A DNA stretch of 64,000 nucleotides from Pseudomonadota bacterium (GCA_023391375.1 JAEWBB010000001.1:62001-126000), one strand, 5' to 3'; positions 1 through 9,858 are shown, counted from the first letter of the stretch. The notes: generated by a model from the sequence alone, not told the origin. Numbers and translations: made by a program.

Positions 1-65
1 GCCGGCCTGCCCGCGGATCGATGCGATTCCCGCGAACGGACCGGCTCGGCCTTCGCACAGGGGAA

Positions 66-464
66 ATGACCATGACCAAGCACGCCGCCCTCCACCCGAC
101 CTTGGCCGTCCCGGCGGCCACCGGCCCGAAAGCCGCCAATTGCAATGCCAAAGACGCCGATGCCTTCGACCGGCTGGAATGGGGCATCATTCACTCTGCC
201 CGCGAGGACCGGCTGTGGACGATCCGTCCTGTCGGCCGCCTACGGCGCTTCCTCAACTGGGTGCTCAACGTGACCAGTTTCGAGCTCGCCAACGAGAAGC
301 TCGAAGCGCTGCGCAAGGCCGCCGTGCTCAGCTGGCACTTTGGTTACGCCATCCCCGGCCACGACGTGGCCGACTTCCTCGCCGCCGGATTCACCCCCGG
401 CCAGTACGAACTGATGGTCAACGGCATCGCCGATGCCCGGACCCCGCCCGCAAGGTTTGCCTGA
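66..464 (+). CDS. Hypothetical protein upstream of RND efflux operon
   Basis: A protein of 132 residues that I do not recognise. It is soluble-looking, with no signal peptide or membrane segment. Its middle holds the stretch WGIIHSARED and an arginine-rich turn, followed by an amphipathic helical part (FELANEKLEALRKAAVLSW). I chose ATG 66 because a GGGGAAA purine run precedes it; the ATG at 72 is equally possible. The stop codon directly abuts the ATG of the RND adaptor, so the two are probably co-transcribed and it may be an accessory of the efflux operon. The upstream promoter and regulator are outside the window. Confidence 0.6.
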   Translation: MTMTKHAALHPTLAVPAATGPKAANCNAKDADAFDRLEWGIIHSAREDRLWTIRPVGRLRRFLNWVLNVTSFELANEKLEALRKAAVLSWHFGYAIPGHDVADFLAAGFTPGQYELMVNGIADARTPPARFA

Positions 465-1733
465 ATGAACATGATCAGCTCCATCCCGCCGCAGCGCACG
501 CTGGCCCGGTCGACCGTCCGGTTCGTCCGCACCCGCCCGCGTTGGCAGAAGGCGGCGCTCCTCGCTTCCCCGTTGGCGCTTGTGGCGGGTTACGCCGCGC
601 TGGCGGGCGGCGATGGTGACACAGCGGCGGCGCCCCCCACGCCCACCGTCACCATCGCCCAACCGCTCCAGCGGCAGGTCGACCAGTGGGACGACTATGT
701 CGGCCGCTTCGAGGCCAGCCGCAGCGTCGAAGTCCGCCCGCGCGTCGCCGGCCAGATCATCGGCGTCCATTTCACCGACGGTGCGATCGTTCAGAAGGGA
801 CAGCTGCTCTTCACGCTCGACCCGCGGCCGTTCAACGCCGCGCTCGCCGAAGCCCGCGCCGGCGTCGCCACCGCGCAGAGCGAGTTGAACCTGGCCCAGA
901 TCAACCTCGGCCGCGCAAAGCGCCTGCTCGACAACGAAGCGGTGTCGCGGGCGACCGTCGACCAGCTGACCGGCCAGGTCCAGGTCGCCAGCGCCAGCCT
1001 CGCCGCGGCGCAGGCCCGGCTCCGGCAGAAGGCGCTCGACCTCGAATTCAGCCGGATCCGCGCGCCGATCGGCGGCCGCATCTCCGACCGCAAGATCGAC
1101 AGTGGCAGCCTGGTCAACGCCGGTGAAGCAGGCGGCACCCTGCTCACCACCATCAACGCGCTCGATCCCATCTACTTCAGCTTCGACGTCCCGGAGTCGC
1201 TGTTCCTCAAGACCTCGCGCCAGAAGGCGGAGGGGCGCGAGGCCGACATCCGGCTGCAGGACGAGGCGGACTACCGATGGCACGGCCGGCTCGACTTCAC
1301 CGACAATGGCCTGTCGCAGACCAGCGGCACGGTCCGCGCCCGTGTGGTCGTTCGCAATCCCGGCCTGTTCCTGACGCCGGGCCTGTTCGGCAACATGCGG
1401 CTGAAGGACGGCGGCACCACCAACGCGTTGCTTGTCCCCGATGCCGCGATCCGCGTGGACCAGGCGCGCAAGGTGGTCTTCACGGTCGGCAAGGACGGCA
1501 CCGTCGCGGCCAAGCCGGTCGAGACCGGACCACTGGTCGGCAATCTTCGCGTCGTCCGCACCGGCCTCACACCGCAGGACCGCGTCGTGGTCCAGGGCAT
1601 CCAATTCGCGATGCCCGGCAGCAAGGTGAACGTGAAGCCAACCCGGATTGCCGACACCGCCCTTTCCTCACCGGCCGGCGAAGAGCCTTCGCGCACGCCC
1701 GCCGCATCCCAGGCGACGCTGGCCGCGCGCTAA
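465..1733 (+). CDS. RND efflux periplasmic adaptor (MexE/AcrA family)
   Basis: Membrane fusion protein of 422 residues that links an inner-membrane RND pump to an outer-membrane channel in the periplasm. There is one N-terminal membrane anchor (about residues 29-45, ALLASPLALVAGYAALAG). The lipoyl/barrel-sandwich half contains EVRPRVAGQIIGVHF, followed by the coiled-coil hairpin (AEARAGVATAQSELN onward) and the return strand RIRAPIGGRISDRKI, then the beta-barrel domain. It starts immediately after the upstream stop and is followed after 15 bases by the pump. Length and layout are typical of the MexE type. The substrate cannot be read from the sequence. Confidence 0.93.
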   Translation: MNMISSIPPQRTLARSTVRFVRTRPRWQKAALLASPLALVAGYAALAGGDGDTAAAPPTPTVTIAQPLQRQVDQWDDYVGRFEASRSVEVRPRVAGQIIGVHFTDGAIVQKGQLLFTLDPRPFNAALAEARAGVATAQSELNLAQINLGRAKRLLDNEAVSRATVDQLTGQVQVASASLAAAQARLRQKALDLEFSRIRAPIGGRISDRKIDSGSLVNAGEAGGTLLTTINALDPIYFSFDVPESLFLKTSRQKAEGREADIRLQDEADYRWHGRLDFTDNGLSQTSGTVRARVVVRNPGLFLTPGLFGNMRLKDGGTTNALLVPDAAIRVDQARKVVFTVGKDGTVAAKPVETGPLVGNLRVVRTGLTPQDRVVVQGIQFAMPGSKVNVKPTRIADTALSSPAGEEPSRTPAASQATLAAR

Positions 1734-1748
1734 CACCGGACCTATTTC

Positions 1749-4700
1749 ATGAACATCAGCCACTTCTTTATCCGGCGCCCGATCTTCGCCGGCGTCATCG
1801 CCGTGATCATCGCGATCGTCGGTGTCGCCGCCTACATCGGCCTGCCGGTGTCGCAATTCCCGGACATCGTACCGCCGACGGTCACGGTCAGCGCCGCCTA
1901 TCCCGGCGCGTCGGCCGAGACCGTCGCGGACACCGTCGCCGCGCCGATCGAGCAGCAGATTAACGGCGTCGACAACATGCTCTACCAGTCGTCGCAATCG
2001 ACCGGCGACGGGCGGGTGACGATCACCGTCACCTTCAAGCTCGGCACCGACCTCGATACCGCGCAGGTGCTGGTCCAGAACCGTGTCGCGCTGGCCAATC
2101 CGGCGCTGCCGGAGGAAGTGCGGCGGCAGGGCGTGGTGGTGAAGAAGACCTCGCCGTCCTGGCTGATGGCGGTCAATGTCCTCTCGCCCGACGGCTCGCT
2201 CGATCGCGGCTATGTCTCCAACTATGCGCTGACGCAGATCAAGGATCGGCTGGCGCGCGTCGACGGTATTGGCGACGTCTCGATCTTCGGCGCCCGCGAC
2301 TATGCGATGCGGGTGTGGATCGATCCGGGCCGCGCCGCGACGCTCGGCCTCACCGCCGGCGAAGTGGTGAGCGCCCTGCGCAGCCAAAACGTTCAGGTCG
2401 CTGCCGGCACGGTCGGCCAGCCGCCCTACGACACCGGCGCCGCGCAACAGCTCAACGTCGAAACGCAGGGCCGTTTCAAGACCGCCGACGAATTCGCCAA
2501 CATCGTCATCCGCGCCGACCAGGCCGGCGCCGTCACCCGCCTGCGCGACGTCGCGCGTGTCGAACTCGGTGCCGAAGATTACGGCGTCAACGCCTATTTG
2601 TCCGGCACCGATTCCATCATCATGGGCATCACCCAGCGGCCCGGCACCAACGCCCTCGCTGCGGCGGAAGGCATCAAGGCGGAGCTGGCCGACGCGGCCA
2701 AGTCGTTCCCCAAGGGTCTCGAGTACCGCATCATCTGGAACCCGACCGAATTCATCAGCGCGTCGATGACCGCGGTGCAGGAAACGCTGTTCGAGGCGGC
2801 GCTGCTGGTCGTCCTCGTCATCCTCGTCTTCCTGCAAAGCTGGCGCGTCGCCATCATCCCGATCGTCGCCATCCCCGTCTCGTTGATCGGTAGCATGGCC
2901 GTGCTGATGGGTCTCGGCTATTCGCTCAACACATTGTCGATGTTCGGCTTGGTGTTGGCCATCGGTATCGTCGTCGACGACGCGATCGTCGTGGTCGAGA
3001 ATGTCGAGCGCAACCTGCGCGAGGGCATGACCCCGCGCGAGGCGGCGCACCGGTCGATGGACGAGGTGTCGACCGCGCTGGTCGCGATCGTGCTGGTGCT
3101 GTGCGCGGTGTTCGTGCCGGTCACCTTCCTCACCGGCATTACCGGCGAATTCTACCGCCAGTTCGCGGTCACGATCGCCAGCTCGACGATCATCTCGCTG
3201 CTGCTCTCGCTCACCCTCTCCCCGGCCCTCGCCGCGCGGCTCCTGAAGCCGCACGGCGACCACCGGACCGAGGTCGGCCTGATGGGCAAGCTTCACCGCG
3301 CCGGCGACCGCTTCAATGCCGCTTTCGATCGGCTAGGCGAGCGCTATTCCGCGTTGACCCGCCGGATCCTTTCGGCGCCTCGGCGCGGCCTGTCGCTCTA
3401 CGCCGGCCTCGTCGTGCTGACCGGAGCGGTGTTCTGGGCAACGCCCGCCGGCTTCATCCCGGCGCAGGACCAGGGCTATGCGCTGACCGCGGTCCAACTA
3501 CCGCCCGGAAGTTCGATCGAGCGCACCGACGCGGTGTTGAAGAAGGTTGTCGCTGCCGTGCTCAAGGTGCCGGGCACCGAGGCGGCGGTGATGTTCTCCG
3601 GCTTCGACGGCGCGTCGGGCACGCAGGCATCCAATGCCGGCGCGGCCTACATCACCTTCAAGCCGTTCGACGAGCGCGCCGGCACCGACCGGACCGAGCT
3701 CAACATCGAAAACGAGATGCGCGCCGCCGTCGCGGGCATTGACGAGGCGATGGTGTTCGTCATCCCGCCGCCGATCATCCAGGGCGTCGGCAACGGCGGC
3801 GGCTACCGGATGATCGTCCAGGACCGCGAGGGCGCGGGCTACACCGCGCTCGAACAGGCGGCGCAGCAGCTGATTGGCGCCGCGCACCAGGACAAGGGGC
3901 TGGCCAACGTCTTCACCCTGTTCAACACCGCCACGCCGCGCATCTTCGCCGACATCGACCGCGACAAATCCGACATGCTCGGCGTCGCCCCGTCGCAGGT
4001 CTTCGAAGCGCTGCAGGTCTACTTGGGCTCCGCCTACATCAACGACTTCAACCTGCTCGGCCGCACCTACCACGTCACCGCTCAGGCCGATGCGCCGTAC
4101 CGCGATGACGCCAGCGACATCGCCCAGCTGCAGACGCGCTCGCGCTCCGGACAGATGGTGCGGATCGGGACGGTTGCGACGTTTGAGGACAAGACCGGCC
4201 CGTACCGCGTCACGCGCTACAACCTGTTCCCGGCGGTCGAGGTCGACGGCGATACGGCGCCCGGTTTCTCGAGCGGCCAGTCGATCGCGACGATGGAGAA
4301 GCTGGCCACCCAGCTCCCGAGCGGCTTTGCCACCGAATGGACCGGCATCGCCTTCCAACAGAAGGCCGCGGGCAACGTCGCGGCGATGATCTTCGGCCTG
4401 TCGGTGGTGTTCGTCTTCCTCGTCCTGGCGGCGCAATTCGAAAGCCTGCTGCTTCCGCTATCGATCATCCTGATCGTACCGATGACGCTGCTCGCGGCGA
4501 TGGTCGGGGTGAACGTGCGCGGCCTGGACAACAACATCCTCACCCAGGTCGGCCTGATCGTGCTGATCGCGCTGGCAGCAAAGAACGCGATCCTGATCGT
4601 CGAGTTTGCCAAGCAAGCCGAAGAGCGCGGCGCGACGGCGATCGACGCGGCGGTCGAGGCGGCACGAACGCGCCTGCGGCCCATCGTCATGACCAGCCTC

Positions 4701-4916
4701 GCCTTTATCCTCGGCACGGTGCCGCTGGTGTTCGCCACCGGCCCCGGCGCGGAGCTTCGGCGGGCACTGGGCACGGCGGTGTTCTCGGGCATGATCGGCG
4801 TCACCGTCTTCGGCCTGCTGTTCACCCCGCTGTTCTACGTCGCCTGCCGTGCGCTCGGCGACCGCCTGCGCCGCCGCCAGTCCGAGCCGGAAGGTGCGCT
4901 GGTCCCGGCCGAATAG
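1749..4916 (+). CDS. RND multidrug efflux permease (HAE1 family, MexF/OqxB-like)
   Basis: Inner-membrane proton-driven exporter of 1055 residues, the normal length for HAE1 pumps. The N terminus NISHFFIRRPIFAGVIAVII is the classic RND first helix. The two large periplasmic loops and twelve expected helices are present. The TM4 proton-relay segment LVLAIGIVVDDAIVVVENVE carries the paired aspartates (about residues 405-410). The second half repeats the fold, including GLIVLIALAAKNAILIVEFA with the conserved lysine. Flanked by its adaptor and outer-membrane factor, it forms a complete tripartite pump. Substrate specificity is not determinable from sequence alone. Confidence 0.95.
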   Translation: MNISHFFIRRPIFAGVIAVIIAIVGVAAYIGLPVSQFPDIVPPTVTVSAAYPGASAETVADTVAAPIEQQINGVDNMLYQSSQSTGDGRVTITVTFKLGTDLDTAQVLVQNRVALANPALPEEVRRQGVVVKKTSPSWLMAVNVLSPDGSLDRGYVSNYALTQIKDRLARVDGIGDVSIFGARDYAMRVWIDPGRAATLGLTAGEVVSALRSQNVQVAAGTVGQPPYDTGAAQQLNVETQGRFKTADEFANIVIRADQAGAVTRLRDVARVELGAEDYGVNAYLSGTDSIIMGITQRPGTNALAAAEGIKAELADAAKSFPKGLEYRIIWNPTEFISASMTAVQETLFEAALLVVLVILVFLQSWRVAIIPIVAIPVSLIGSMAVLMGLGYSLNTLSMFGLVLAIGIVVDDAIVVVENVERNLREGMTPREAAHRSMDEVSTALVAIVLVLCAVFVPVTFLTGITGEFYRQFAVTIASSTIISLLLSLTLSPALAARLLKPHGDHRTEVGLMGKLHRAGDRFNAAFDRLGERYSALTRRILSAPRRGLSLYAGLVVLTGAVFWATPAGFIPAQDQGYALTAVQLPPGSSIERTDAVLKKVVAAVLKVPGTEAAVMFSGFDGASGTQASNAGAAYITFKPFDERAGTDRTELNIENEMRAAVAGIDEAMVFVIPPPIIQGVGNGGGYRMIVQDREGAGYTALEQAAQQLIGAAHQDKGLANVFTLFNTATPRIFADIDRDKSDMLGVAPSQVFEALQVYLGSAYINDFNLLGRTYHVTAQADAPYRDDASDIAQLQTRSRSGQMVRIGTVATFEDKTGPYRVTRYNLFPAVEVDGDTAPGFSSGQSIATMEKLATQLPSGFATEWTGIAFQQKAAGNVAAMIFGLSVVFVFLVLAAQFESLLLPLSIILIVPMTLLAAMVGVNVRGLDNNILTQVGLIVLIALAAKNAILIVEFAKQAEERGATAIDAAVEAARTRLRPIVMTSLAFILGTVPLVFATGPGAELRRALGTAVFSGMIGVTVFGLLFTPLFYVACRALGDRLRRRQSEPEGALVPAE

Positions 4917-4926
4917 GAGTTTCACG

Positions 4927-6306
4927 ATGAAGACCCTGACCATCCTCGCGCTGGGGACGGCGCTCGCTGGATGCGCCGTCGGCCCCGACTATCGGGCGCC
5001 TGTCGCCCGGGCGTCGGCCGCAGCGCCATTCGTCACGACCGGCGAGGCCCTCCAGCCTCTCGCGCCGGTACCCGCCAACTGGTGGAAGCTGTACGATGAC
5101 CCGGTGCTCGACGGCCTCGTCGCCGACGCGCTCAAGGCCAACACCGATGTAAGGGCCGCCGCCGCTCGCGTGGCACAGGCTCGCGCGCTGCTTCGCGAGA
5201 CGGGCACGCAGCGCCTCCCCGACGTCAATGCCAACGCCTCGGGGTCTTATGGCCGCGATCCCCAGACACTCGACAAGGGCTTCGAAGCGACCGCCGCCCT
5301 CGGCCTGTCGTACGAGGTCGACCTCTTCGGCCGCGTCGGTCGCGGGGTCGAGGCGGCGCGGGCGGACGTCGGCGCGGCGACGGCCGATGCCGACACCGTC
5401 CGCGTCATGGTCGCCGCGGAAACCACCCGCGCCTATGTCGACGCCGCCGCGGCCGCCGAGAAATTGGCGGTGGCCGAGCGGATCGTCGCCCTGCTCGACC
5501 GCTCGCTGGCCATCACTCAACGCCGCGAGGAGATCGGCGAATCCTCGAAACTCGAGACCGCCCGCCTCGCTTCGCTGGTCGAACAGCGAAAGGCCGACGT
5601 GCCCACGCTGGCGGCGGAGCGGGACGCCGCGCTGTTCCGGCTCGCCCTTTTGACCGGCCGCGCGCCGGCCGATCTGCCGACCGCAGCCCGCACCCGTGAT
5701 GCCGCCCCCGTCCTCCACCAGCCGATTCCCGTTGGCGACGGCGCGTCCCTGCTGGCCCGCCGTCCGGACATCCGCGCGGCCGAACGGCGCCTCGCTGCCG
5801 CGACCGCCCGGATCGGCGTCGCCACGGCAGACCTTTACCCGCGGATCAGCCTTGGCGGGTCGGCCGCAGCGGCGGGCGGGAGCCTTGGCAGCCTGCTCTC
5901 CAACCCGATCGGCTGGCTGGTCGGACCGCTGATCAGCTGGTCGTTCCGGGATCATGCGGCAGCCCGGGCCCGGGTAGAGGGCGCCGAAGCCCGGTCTGCC
6001 GAGGCGCTGGCGCAATTCGACGGCACCGTCCTCACTTCCGTGAAGGAGGTCGAGACGGCGCTGTCCGCCTACCAGAACCGGTTGCGCCGGCAGGAACGGC
6101 TCCTCGCCGCACGCGACCAGGCGGCAGTCGCACTCCGGATCGTGGCCGCCCAGCAACGCGAAGGCCAGGTCGACTCTCTCGCGCTGATCGACGCCCAGCG
6201 CACCTTCGCCGACACCGAATCCCAGCTGGCGGTCTCGCACGCGCTCGTCGCCAACGCCCAGGTCGACCTGTTCCGGGCGTTGGGAGGCGGCTGGTCGGGC
6301 GCCTGA
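4927..6306 (+). CDS. Outer-membrane efflux lipoprotein (NodT/OprM family)
   Basis: TolC-like outer-membrane channel of 459 residues completing the RND pump. It begins with a lipoprotein signal (LALGTALAGCAVGPDY), where the cysteine at about residue 17 would be acylated, and GPDY is the hallmark following it in this family. Two long helical hairpin repeats follow, containing RAAAARVAQARALL and LLARRPDIRAAERRLAAATA. I chose ATG 4927 because it follows a GGAG-type ribosome site eight bases upstream and gives the lipoprotein signal. It lies ten bases after the pump gene, so it belongs to the same operon. It is less likely to serve the type I secretion system encoded downstream, though that cannot be excluded. 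Confidence 0.93.
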   Translation: MKTLTILALGTALAGCAVGPDYRAPVARASAAAPFVTTGEALQPLAPVPANWWKLYDDPVLDGLVADALKANTDVRAAAARVAQARALLRETGTQRLPDVNANASGSYGRDPQTLDKGFEATAALGLSYEVDLFGRVGRGVEAARADVGAATADADTVRVMVAAETTRAYVDAAAAAEKLAVAERIVALLDRSLAITQRREEIGESSKLETARLASLVEQRKADVPTLAAERDAALFRLALLTGRAPADLPTAARTRDAAPVLHQPIPVGDGASLLARRPDIRAAERRLAAATARIGVATADLYPRISLGGSAAAAGGSLGSLLSNPIGWLVGPLISWSFRDHAAARARVEGAEARSAEALAQFDGTVLTSVKEVETALSAYQNRLRRQERLLAARDQAAVALRIVAAQQREGQVDSLALIDAQRTFADTESQLAVSHALVANAQVDLFRALGGGWSGA

Positions 6307-6401
6307 GGCGAAAAGCCCGTCCGTCGGCCCATCGACTGCCCACCTGACCTTGCCTTTATCGCCGTGCCGGAGCAGCGAGCATGCGGCAGGAAAGGCACAA
6401 G

Positions 6402-7538
6402 ATGGACGCGCGAACGGCTGACGAGACGACGACGGTCACGGTGCGTTTGCCGTCGCGGACCTATGACGTTTCGATCGGGGCGGGATTGCTTGGCGCACCG
6501 CAGATCTGGGCGGATCATGCCCGCGGTGGACGACTGGTGTTCGTCGCGGATGAGCGCGTCTGGCGACTTCATGGCGCAAATGTCGAAGACGCACTGTCCC
6601 AAGCCGGCATCGCCCCGCAGATCATCCTGCGCCGAGCCGGGGAGCGGTTGAAAAGCTGGTCGGCGCTCCATTCCCTCATTGACGAGCTGCTCGACCTCAA
6701 CCTCGATCGTTCGGATCCGATCGTCGCGCTGGGCGGGGGCGTGATCGGGGACCTGGCCGGCTTTGCCGCGTCGATCCTCAAGCGTGGTTGCCCGGTCATC
6801 CAGGCGCCGACCACGCTGTTGGCGCAGGTCGACAGCGCGGTCGGCGGCAAGACCGGTATCAACTGGCGACACGGCAAGAACCTGGTCGGCACCTTCCACC
6901 AGCCTTCGGCCGTGATCGCCGACACTGACGTCTTACGTACACTCCCCCTCCGTCATCGGCGCAACGGGCTTGCGGAAGTGATCAAGTACGGCTTGATCGC
7001 CGACGGACGCTTCTTCGAATGGTGCGAAGGAAATGCTGAAGCGGTGCTGGCCGGCGATCGCGACGCCCTGATGGCCGCGGTCTCGACGTGCGTCAGGATC
7101 AAGGCCGAGATCGTCGCAGACGACGAACGGGACCTCTCCGGCCGGCGCGCCCTTTTGAATTTCGGCCATAGCTTCGGCCACGCCCTGGAAGCGGCGACCT
7201 GCTTTTCGAGCCGCCTCCTCCACGGCGAGGCGGTGGCCATCGGCATGGTGCTGGCCCTGAAGCTATCCGCGCGCCTTGGGACGATCGAACAAGACCTTGT
7301 CCACCGCGTCGAACGGCTGATTCATGCCGTAGGGCTGCCCTCGAATGTTCGGCGGGTCGCCCCGGACCTTGACGCCAGGCGCATGCTCGAGCTGATGCGC
7401 CAGGACAAGAAGGCGGTGGCCGGCATTCCGGCCCTGGTCCTCGCGAAAGGGCTGGGCAGTGCGTTCGTGTCGAACGACGTGCCTGAGGCGCAGCTGCGAT
7501 CCTTCCTCGAGCAGGAACTTTCAGGCGAAGTGCCCTGA
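6402..7538 (+). CDS. aroB: 3-dehydroquinate synthase
   Basis: Second enzyme of the shikimate pathway, converting DAHP to 3-dehydroquinate with NAD+ and a divalent metal. The family motifs are all visible: ALGGGVIGDLAGFAAS for NAD binding, PTTLLAQVDSAVGGKTGIN, EVIKYGLI, and the metal-binding LLNFGHSFGHALE and LHGEAVAIGM. I chose ATG 6402 because an AGGAAAGG site lies just upstream; an in-frame ATG at 6381 would add seven residues. The gene is followed after one base by a DAHP synthase, so the first two steps of the pathway are paired here. Chromosomal aroB usually sits next to aroK, so this may be a second, specialised copy. Confidence 0.9.
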   Translation: MDARTADETTTVTVRLPSRTYDVSIGAGLLGAPQIWADHARGGRLVFVADERVWRLHGANVEDALSQAGIAPQIILRRAGERLKSWSALHSLIDELLDLNLDRSDPIVALGGGVIGDLAGFAASILKRGCPVIQAPTTLLAQVDSAVGGKTGINWRHGKNLVGTFHQPSAVIADTDVLRTLPLRHRRNGLAEVIKYGLIADGRFFEWCEGNAEAVLAGDRDALMAAVSTCVRIKAEIVADDERDLSGRRALLNFGHSFGHALEAATCFSSRLLHGEAVAIGMVLALKLSARLGTIEQDLVHRVERLIHAVGLPSNVRRVAPDLDARRMLELMRQDKKAVAGIPALVLAKGLGSAFVSNDVPEAQLRSFLEQELSGEVP

Positions 7539-7539
7539 A

Positions 7540-8424
7540 ATGCGCATCGATTCCCCGTCGGAAATCGGCCATGGGGACGAGGTGACCGAGCCCGCGCCTC
7601 CGAGCCCACTATCGACCCTTGCCAGCCGGGTGCGGAAGCCCGAGGGCAGCGTCATGCACTTCGGATCGCTGGCCATCGGCGGTTCCGACTTTGCGGTCAT
7701 TGCCGGCCCCTGCGCGGTAGAGAGCGACGAGCAGTTGCGGGAAACGGCATCCGCGGTCGCCAGCGCCGGCGCGCGCGCGCTTCGGGCGGGTGCCTACAAG
7801 CCCCGGACCAGCCCTTACGATTTCCCGGGCCTCGGCATCGACGGCCTCAAGATGCTCCGCGACGTCGGCGACGAGCTTCGGCTGCCCATCGTCACCGAAG
7901 TGATGGACACGGGCGACATCGACACGGTGTCCCGCTACGCCGACGCCCTTCAGGTCGGTGCGCGCAACATGCAGAATTTCGCCCTGCTTCGCGCGGTCGG
8001 CCGGTCGGGGAAGCCCGTGTTGCTGAAGCGCGGGATGGCCGCGCGAGCCGACGAATTCTTGCTGGCGGCGGAATATGTGCTGGCCGAAGGCAACGACCAG
8101 GTGGTGCTGTGCGAACGCGGTATCCGGACGTTCGAGACGGCGACCCGGAACACGCTCGATCTCAACGTCATCCCGTACCTCAAGCAGCGCACCCACCTGC
8201 CCGTCATCGTCGACCCGTCGCACGGCACGGGCGTGCGTGATTTCGTGACGCCATTAGCGCTGGCCGCCGCGGCCTGCGGTGCCGACGGCGTGCTGGTCGA
8301 GGTCCACCACGATCCCGAGCGGGCCCAGTCCGACGGCCCGCAATCGCTGTTTCCTGCGCAATTTGCACACCTGATGCGAAGCCTGGAGCGCCTGCTCCCG
8401 GCGGTGGGCCGGACTCTCGCTTAG
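7540..8424 (+). CDS. 3-deoxy-7-phosphoheptulonate synthase (AroA/KDOPS-like type I-beta)
   Basis: DAHP synthase condenses phosphoenolpyruvate with erythrose 4-phosphate at the entry of the shikimate pathway. The barrel motifs are clear: VIAGPCAVES, RAGAYKPRTSPYDFPG, LQVGARNMQNF, VLLKRGMAA, LNVIPYLK and VDPSHGTGVRD, and it ends near the conserved EVHHDPERAQSDGPQS. It is the short I-beta form, without the ferredoxin-like or chorismate-mutase regulatory domain, so feedback control may be absent. ATG 7540 follows the aroB stop by one base. An ATG at 7654, preceded by GAGGG, would remove 38 unstructured residues and is a real alternative. Confidence 0.88.
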   Translation: MRIDSPSEIGHGDEVTEPAPPSPLSTLASRVRKPEGSVMHFGSLAIGGSDFAVIAGPCAVESDEQLRETASAVASAGARALRAGAYKPRTSPYDFPGLGIDGLKMLRDVGDELRLPIVTEVMDTGDIDTVSRYADALQVGARNMQNFALLRAVGRSGKPVLLKRGMAARADEFLLAAEYVLAEGNDQVVLCERGIRTFETATRNTLDLNVIPYLKQRTHLPVIVDPSHGTGVRDFVTPLALAAAACGADGVLVEVHHDPERAQSDGPQSLFPAQFAHLMRSLERLLPAVGRTLA

Positions 8425-8478
8425 CCACCCGTTCCCGGCCGCTTCTATCGCGAGGTGTCTACTGGACGGGATTGGCGC

Positions 8479-9858
8479 CTAGTGCTCGCGGAAGGCCTGT
8501 CGGAAGGCACCGGTCATCGGTTCGAACGCATACTGCAGCGCCGTCCGCTTGCGCACCGGGATCTGGATCGTGACCGGCATGCCGGCGCGAAGGACGTCCA
8601 CGCCGCGCAGTTCGTGGATCTTCTCGAGCTCGGACGGCGGCACGGCAACTTCCGCGGTGTAATAGGACACGCCGGTCTTTTCGTCGTTGAACGAATCCGC
8701 CGAGATGCGCGACACCTTGCCTTCGAGCGCGGGCAGCGTCCGCTCGTGCAGCGTGTCGAACCGCACGAACGCCTTCTGGCCGACGCGCACGTCGTCGCCA
8801 TCGCCGCTCGAGACCTTCGCCTCGATCGTCAGCGGCGCCTTGTCCGGCACGATGTCGAGCAGGCGCTGGCCGGCAGTGATCACGCCGCCCGGGGTAAAGA
8901 CCGATAGCCCGACGATCGTGCCGCTCGCCGGTGCGCGAATGTCGACGCGCGACAGCTGGTCGCGCGCGGCGCTCAGCTTGGGCAGCACGTCGTTGAGGTT
9001 GGATTCCACCTCGCGAAGTTCGGTGGCGACGCGCTCGTAATAATTGCTTTGCGCCTCGAGGATCTGCAGCCGCGTCTCGCCCGCCTGCCCCGACGACGTC
9101 GTGACGTTGGCCGAATATTGGCCGCGCTGGCCGATCATCTCGGCCTTCGCACGCTCCAGTTCGCGCAAGCGGTTCTGCGAAACGAAGCCCCGGTCGGCGA
9201 GCTTGCGCAGGCCATCCAGTTCCTCGTCGATCAGCCGGATTTGTTCATCGAACGCCGCCACCTGCTTGGCCGAACCACTGCCCTGGCTGCCGGCCTGCGC
9301 CGTGCGCTGGCCGATCACCCGCTCCTGTGCCGACAGGACATTGGCGCGCGTCCGAAGCTGCGCCTGCTGCAGGCGGAGCGCTTCGGCCGCAGCTACCCGG
9401 TCCTCGGGATTGAGCTGGATGAATTCGGGAGGCGGCACGATCGTCCGGCTACCGGTCTGCTCGGCATGGAGCCGCGCCCGCTGGGCGAGGAGGCCGATCG
9501 CCTGCGCCGACAGGGCGCGTTCCTGCGCGCGGACGTCTTCCCCGACGAGCCGGATGAGGATCTGGCCCTTCTGGACCTTGTCGCCTTCCTTGACGAGGAT
9601 TTCGGACACCACTCCGCCCTCGCGGTGCTGCACCGTCTGGCGCTGACCCGTCACGACCAGTCGGCCCGGTGCCACCGCAGCCGCATCGAGCCGCGCCACG
9701 GCGGCCCAGCCGAGGAACAGGACAAAGAACAGGACCGAGATGATGATCCCGAAGCGGATGTCCCGGGACGGGTCGTCGCTGCCATGTTCCTCAATGTCGC
9801 GGATGGGCTGCGCGGGAAGGGTCAGCGCCGCGCTGCCGGCCGTCATTTGCGTGTTCAT
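8479..9858 (-). CDS. Type I secretion periplasmic adaptor (HlyD/PrtE family)
   Basis: Membrane fusion protein of 459 residues for ABC-driven type I secretion. It has one N-terminal membrane helix (IRFGIIISVLFFVLFLGWAAVA), a biotinyl-lipoyl-like segment (QTVQHREGGVVSEILVKEGD), a long central coiled coil (about residues 100-300), and the returning barrel with VDIRAPASGTIVGL. The C terminus PVRKRTALQYAFEPM is typical of PrtE-type adaptors. Its start overlaps the end of the ABC exporter gene by four bases, showing translational coupling. No TolC partner lies beside it, so the outer-membrane channel must be encoded elsewhere. Confidence 0.94.
   Translation of the reverse strand: MNTQMTAGSAALTLPAQPIRDIEEHGSDDPSRDIRFGIIISVLFFVLFLGWAAVARLDAAAVAPGRLVVTGQRQTVQHREGGVVSEILVKEGDKVQKGQILIRLVGEDVRAQERALSAQAIGLLAQRARLHAEQTGSRTIVPPPEFIQLNPEDRVAAAEALRLQQAQLRTRANVLSAQERVIGQRTAQAGSQGSGSAKQVAAFDEQIRLIDEELDGLRKLADRGFVSQNRLRELERAKAEMIGQRGQYSANVTTSSGQAGETRLQILEAQSNYYERVATELREVESNLNDVLPKLSAARDQLSRVDIRAPASGTIVGLSVFTPGGVITAGQRLLDIVPDKAPLTIEAKVSSGDGDDVRVGQKAFVRFDTLHERTLPALEGKVSRISADSFNDEKTGVSYYTAEVAVPPSELEKIHELRGVDVLRAGMPVTIQIPVRKRTALQYAFEPMTGAFRQAFREH

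Noticed and set aside
1668..3296. Long minus-strand open frame opposite the RND pump
   Set aside because: Shadow of the pump gene; its translation is low-complexity (Asp, Arg, His).
4917..6306. Outer-membrane factor as the TolC partner of the type I exporter
   Set aside because: It is in the RND operon, on the other strand and separated from the exporter by aroB and the DAHP synthase gene; RND partnership is more likely.
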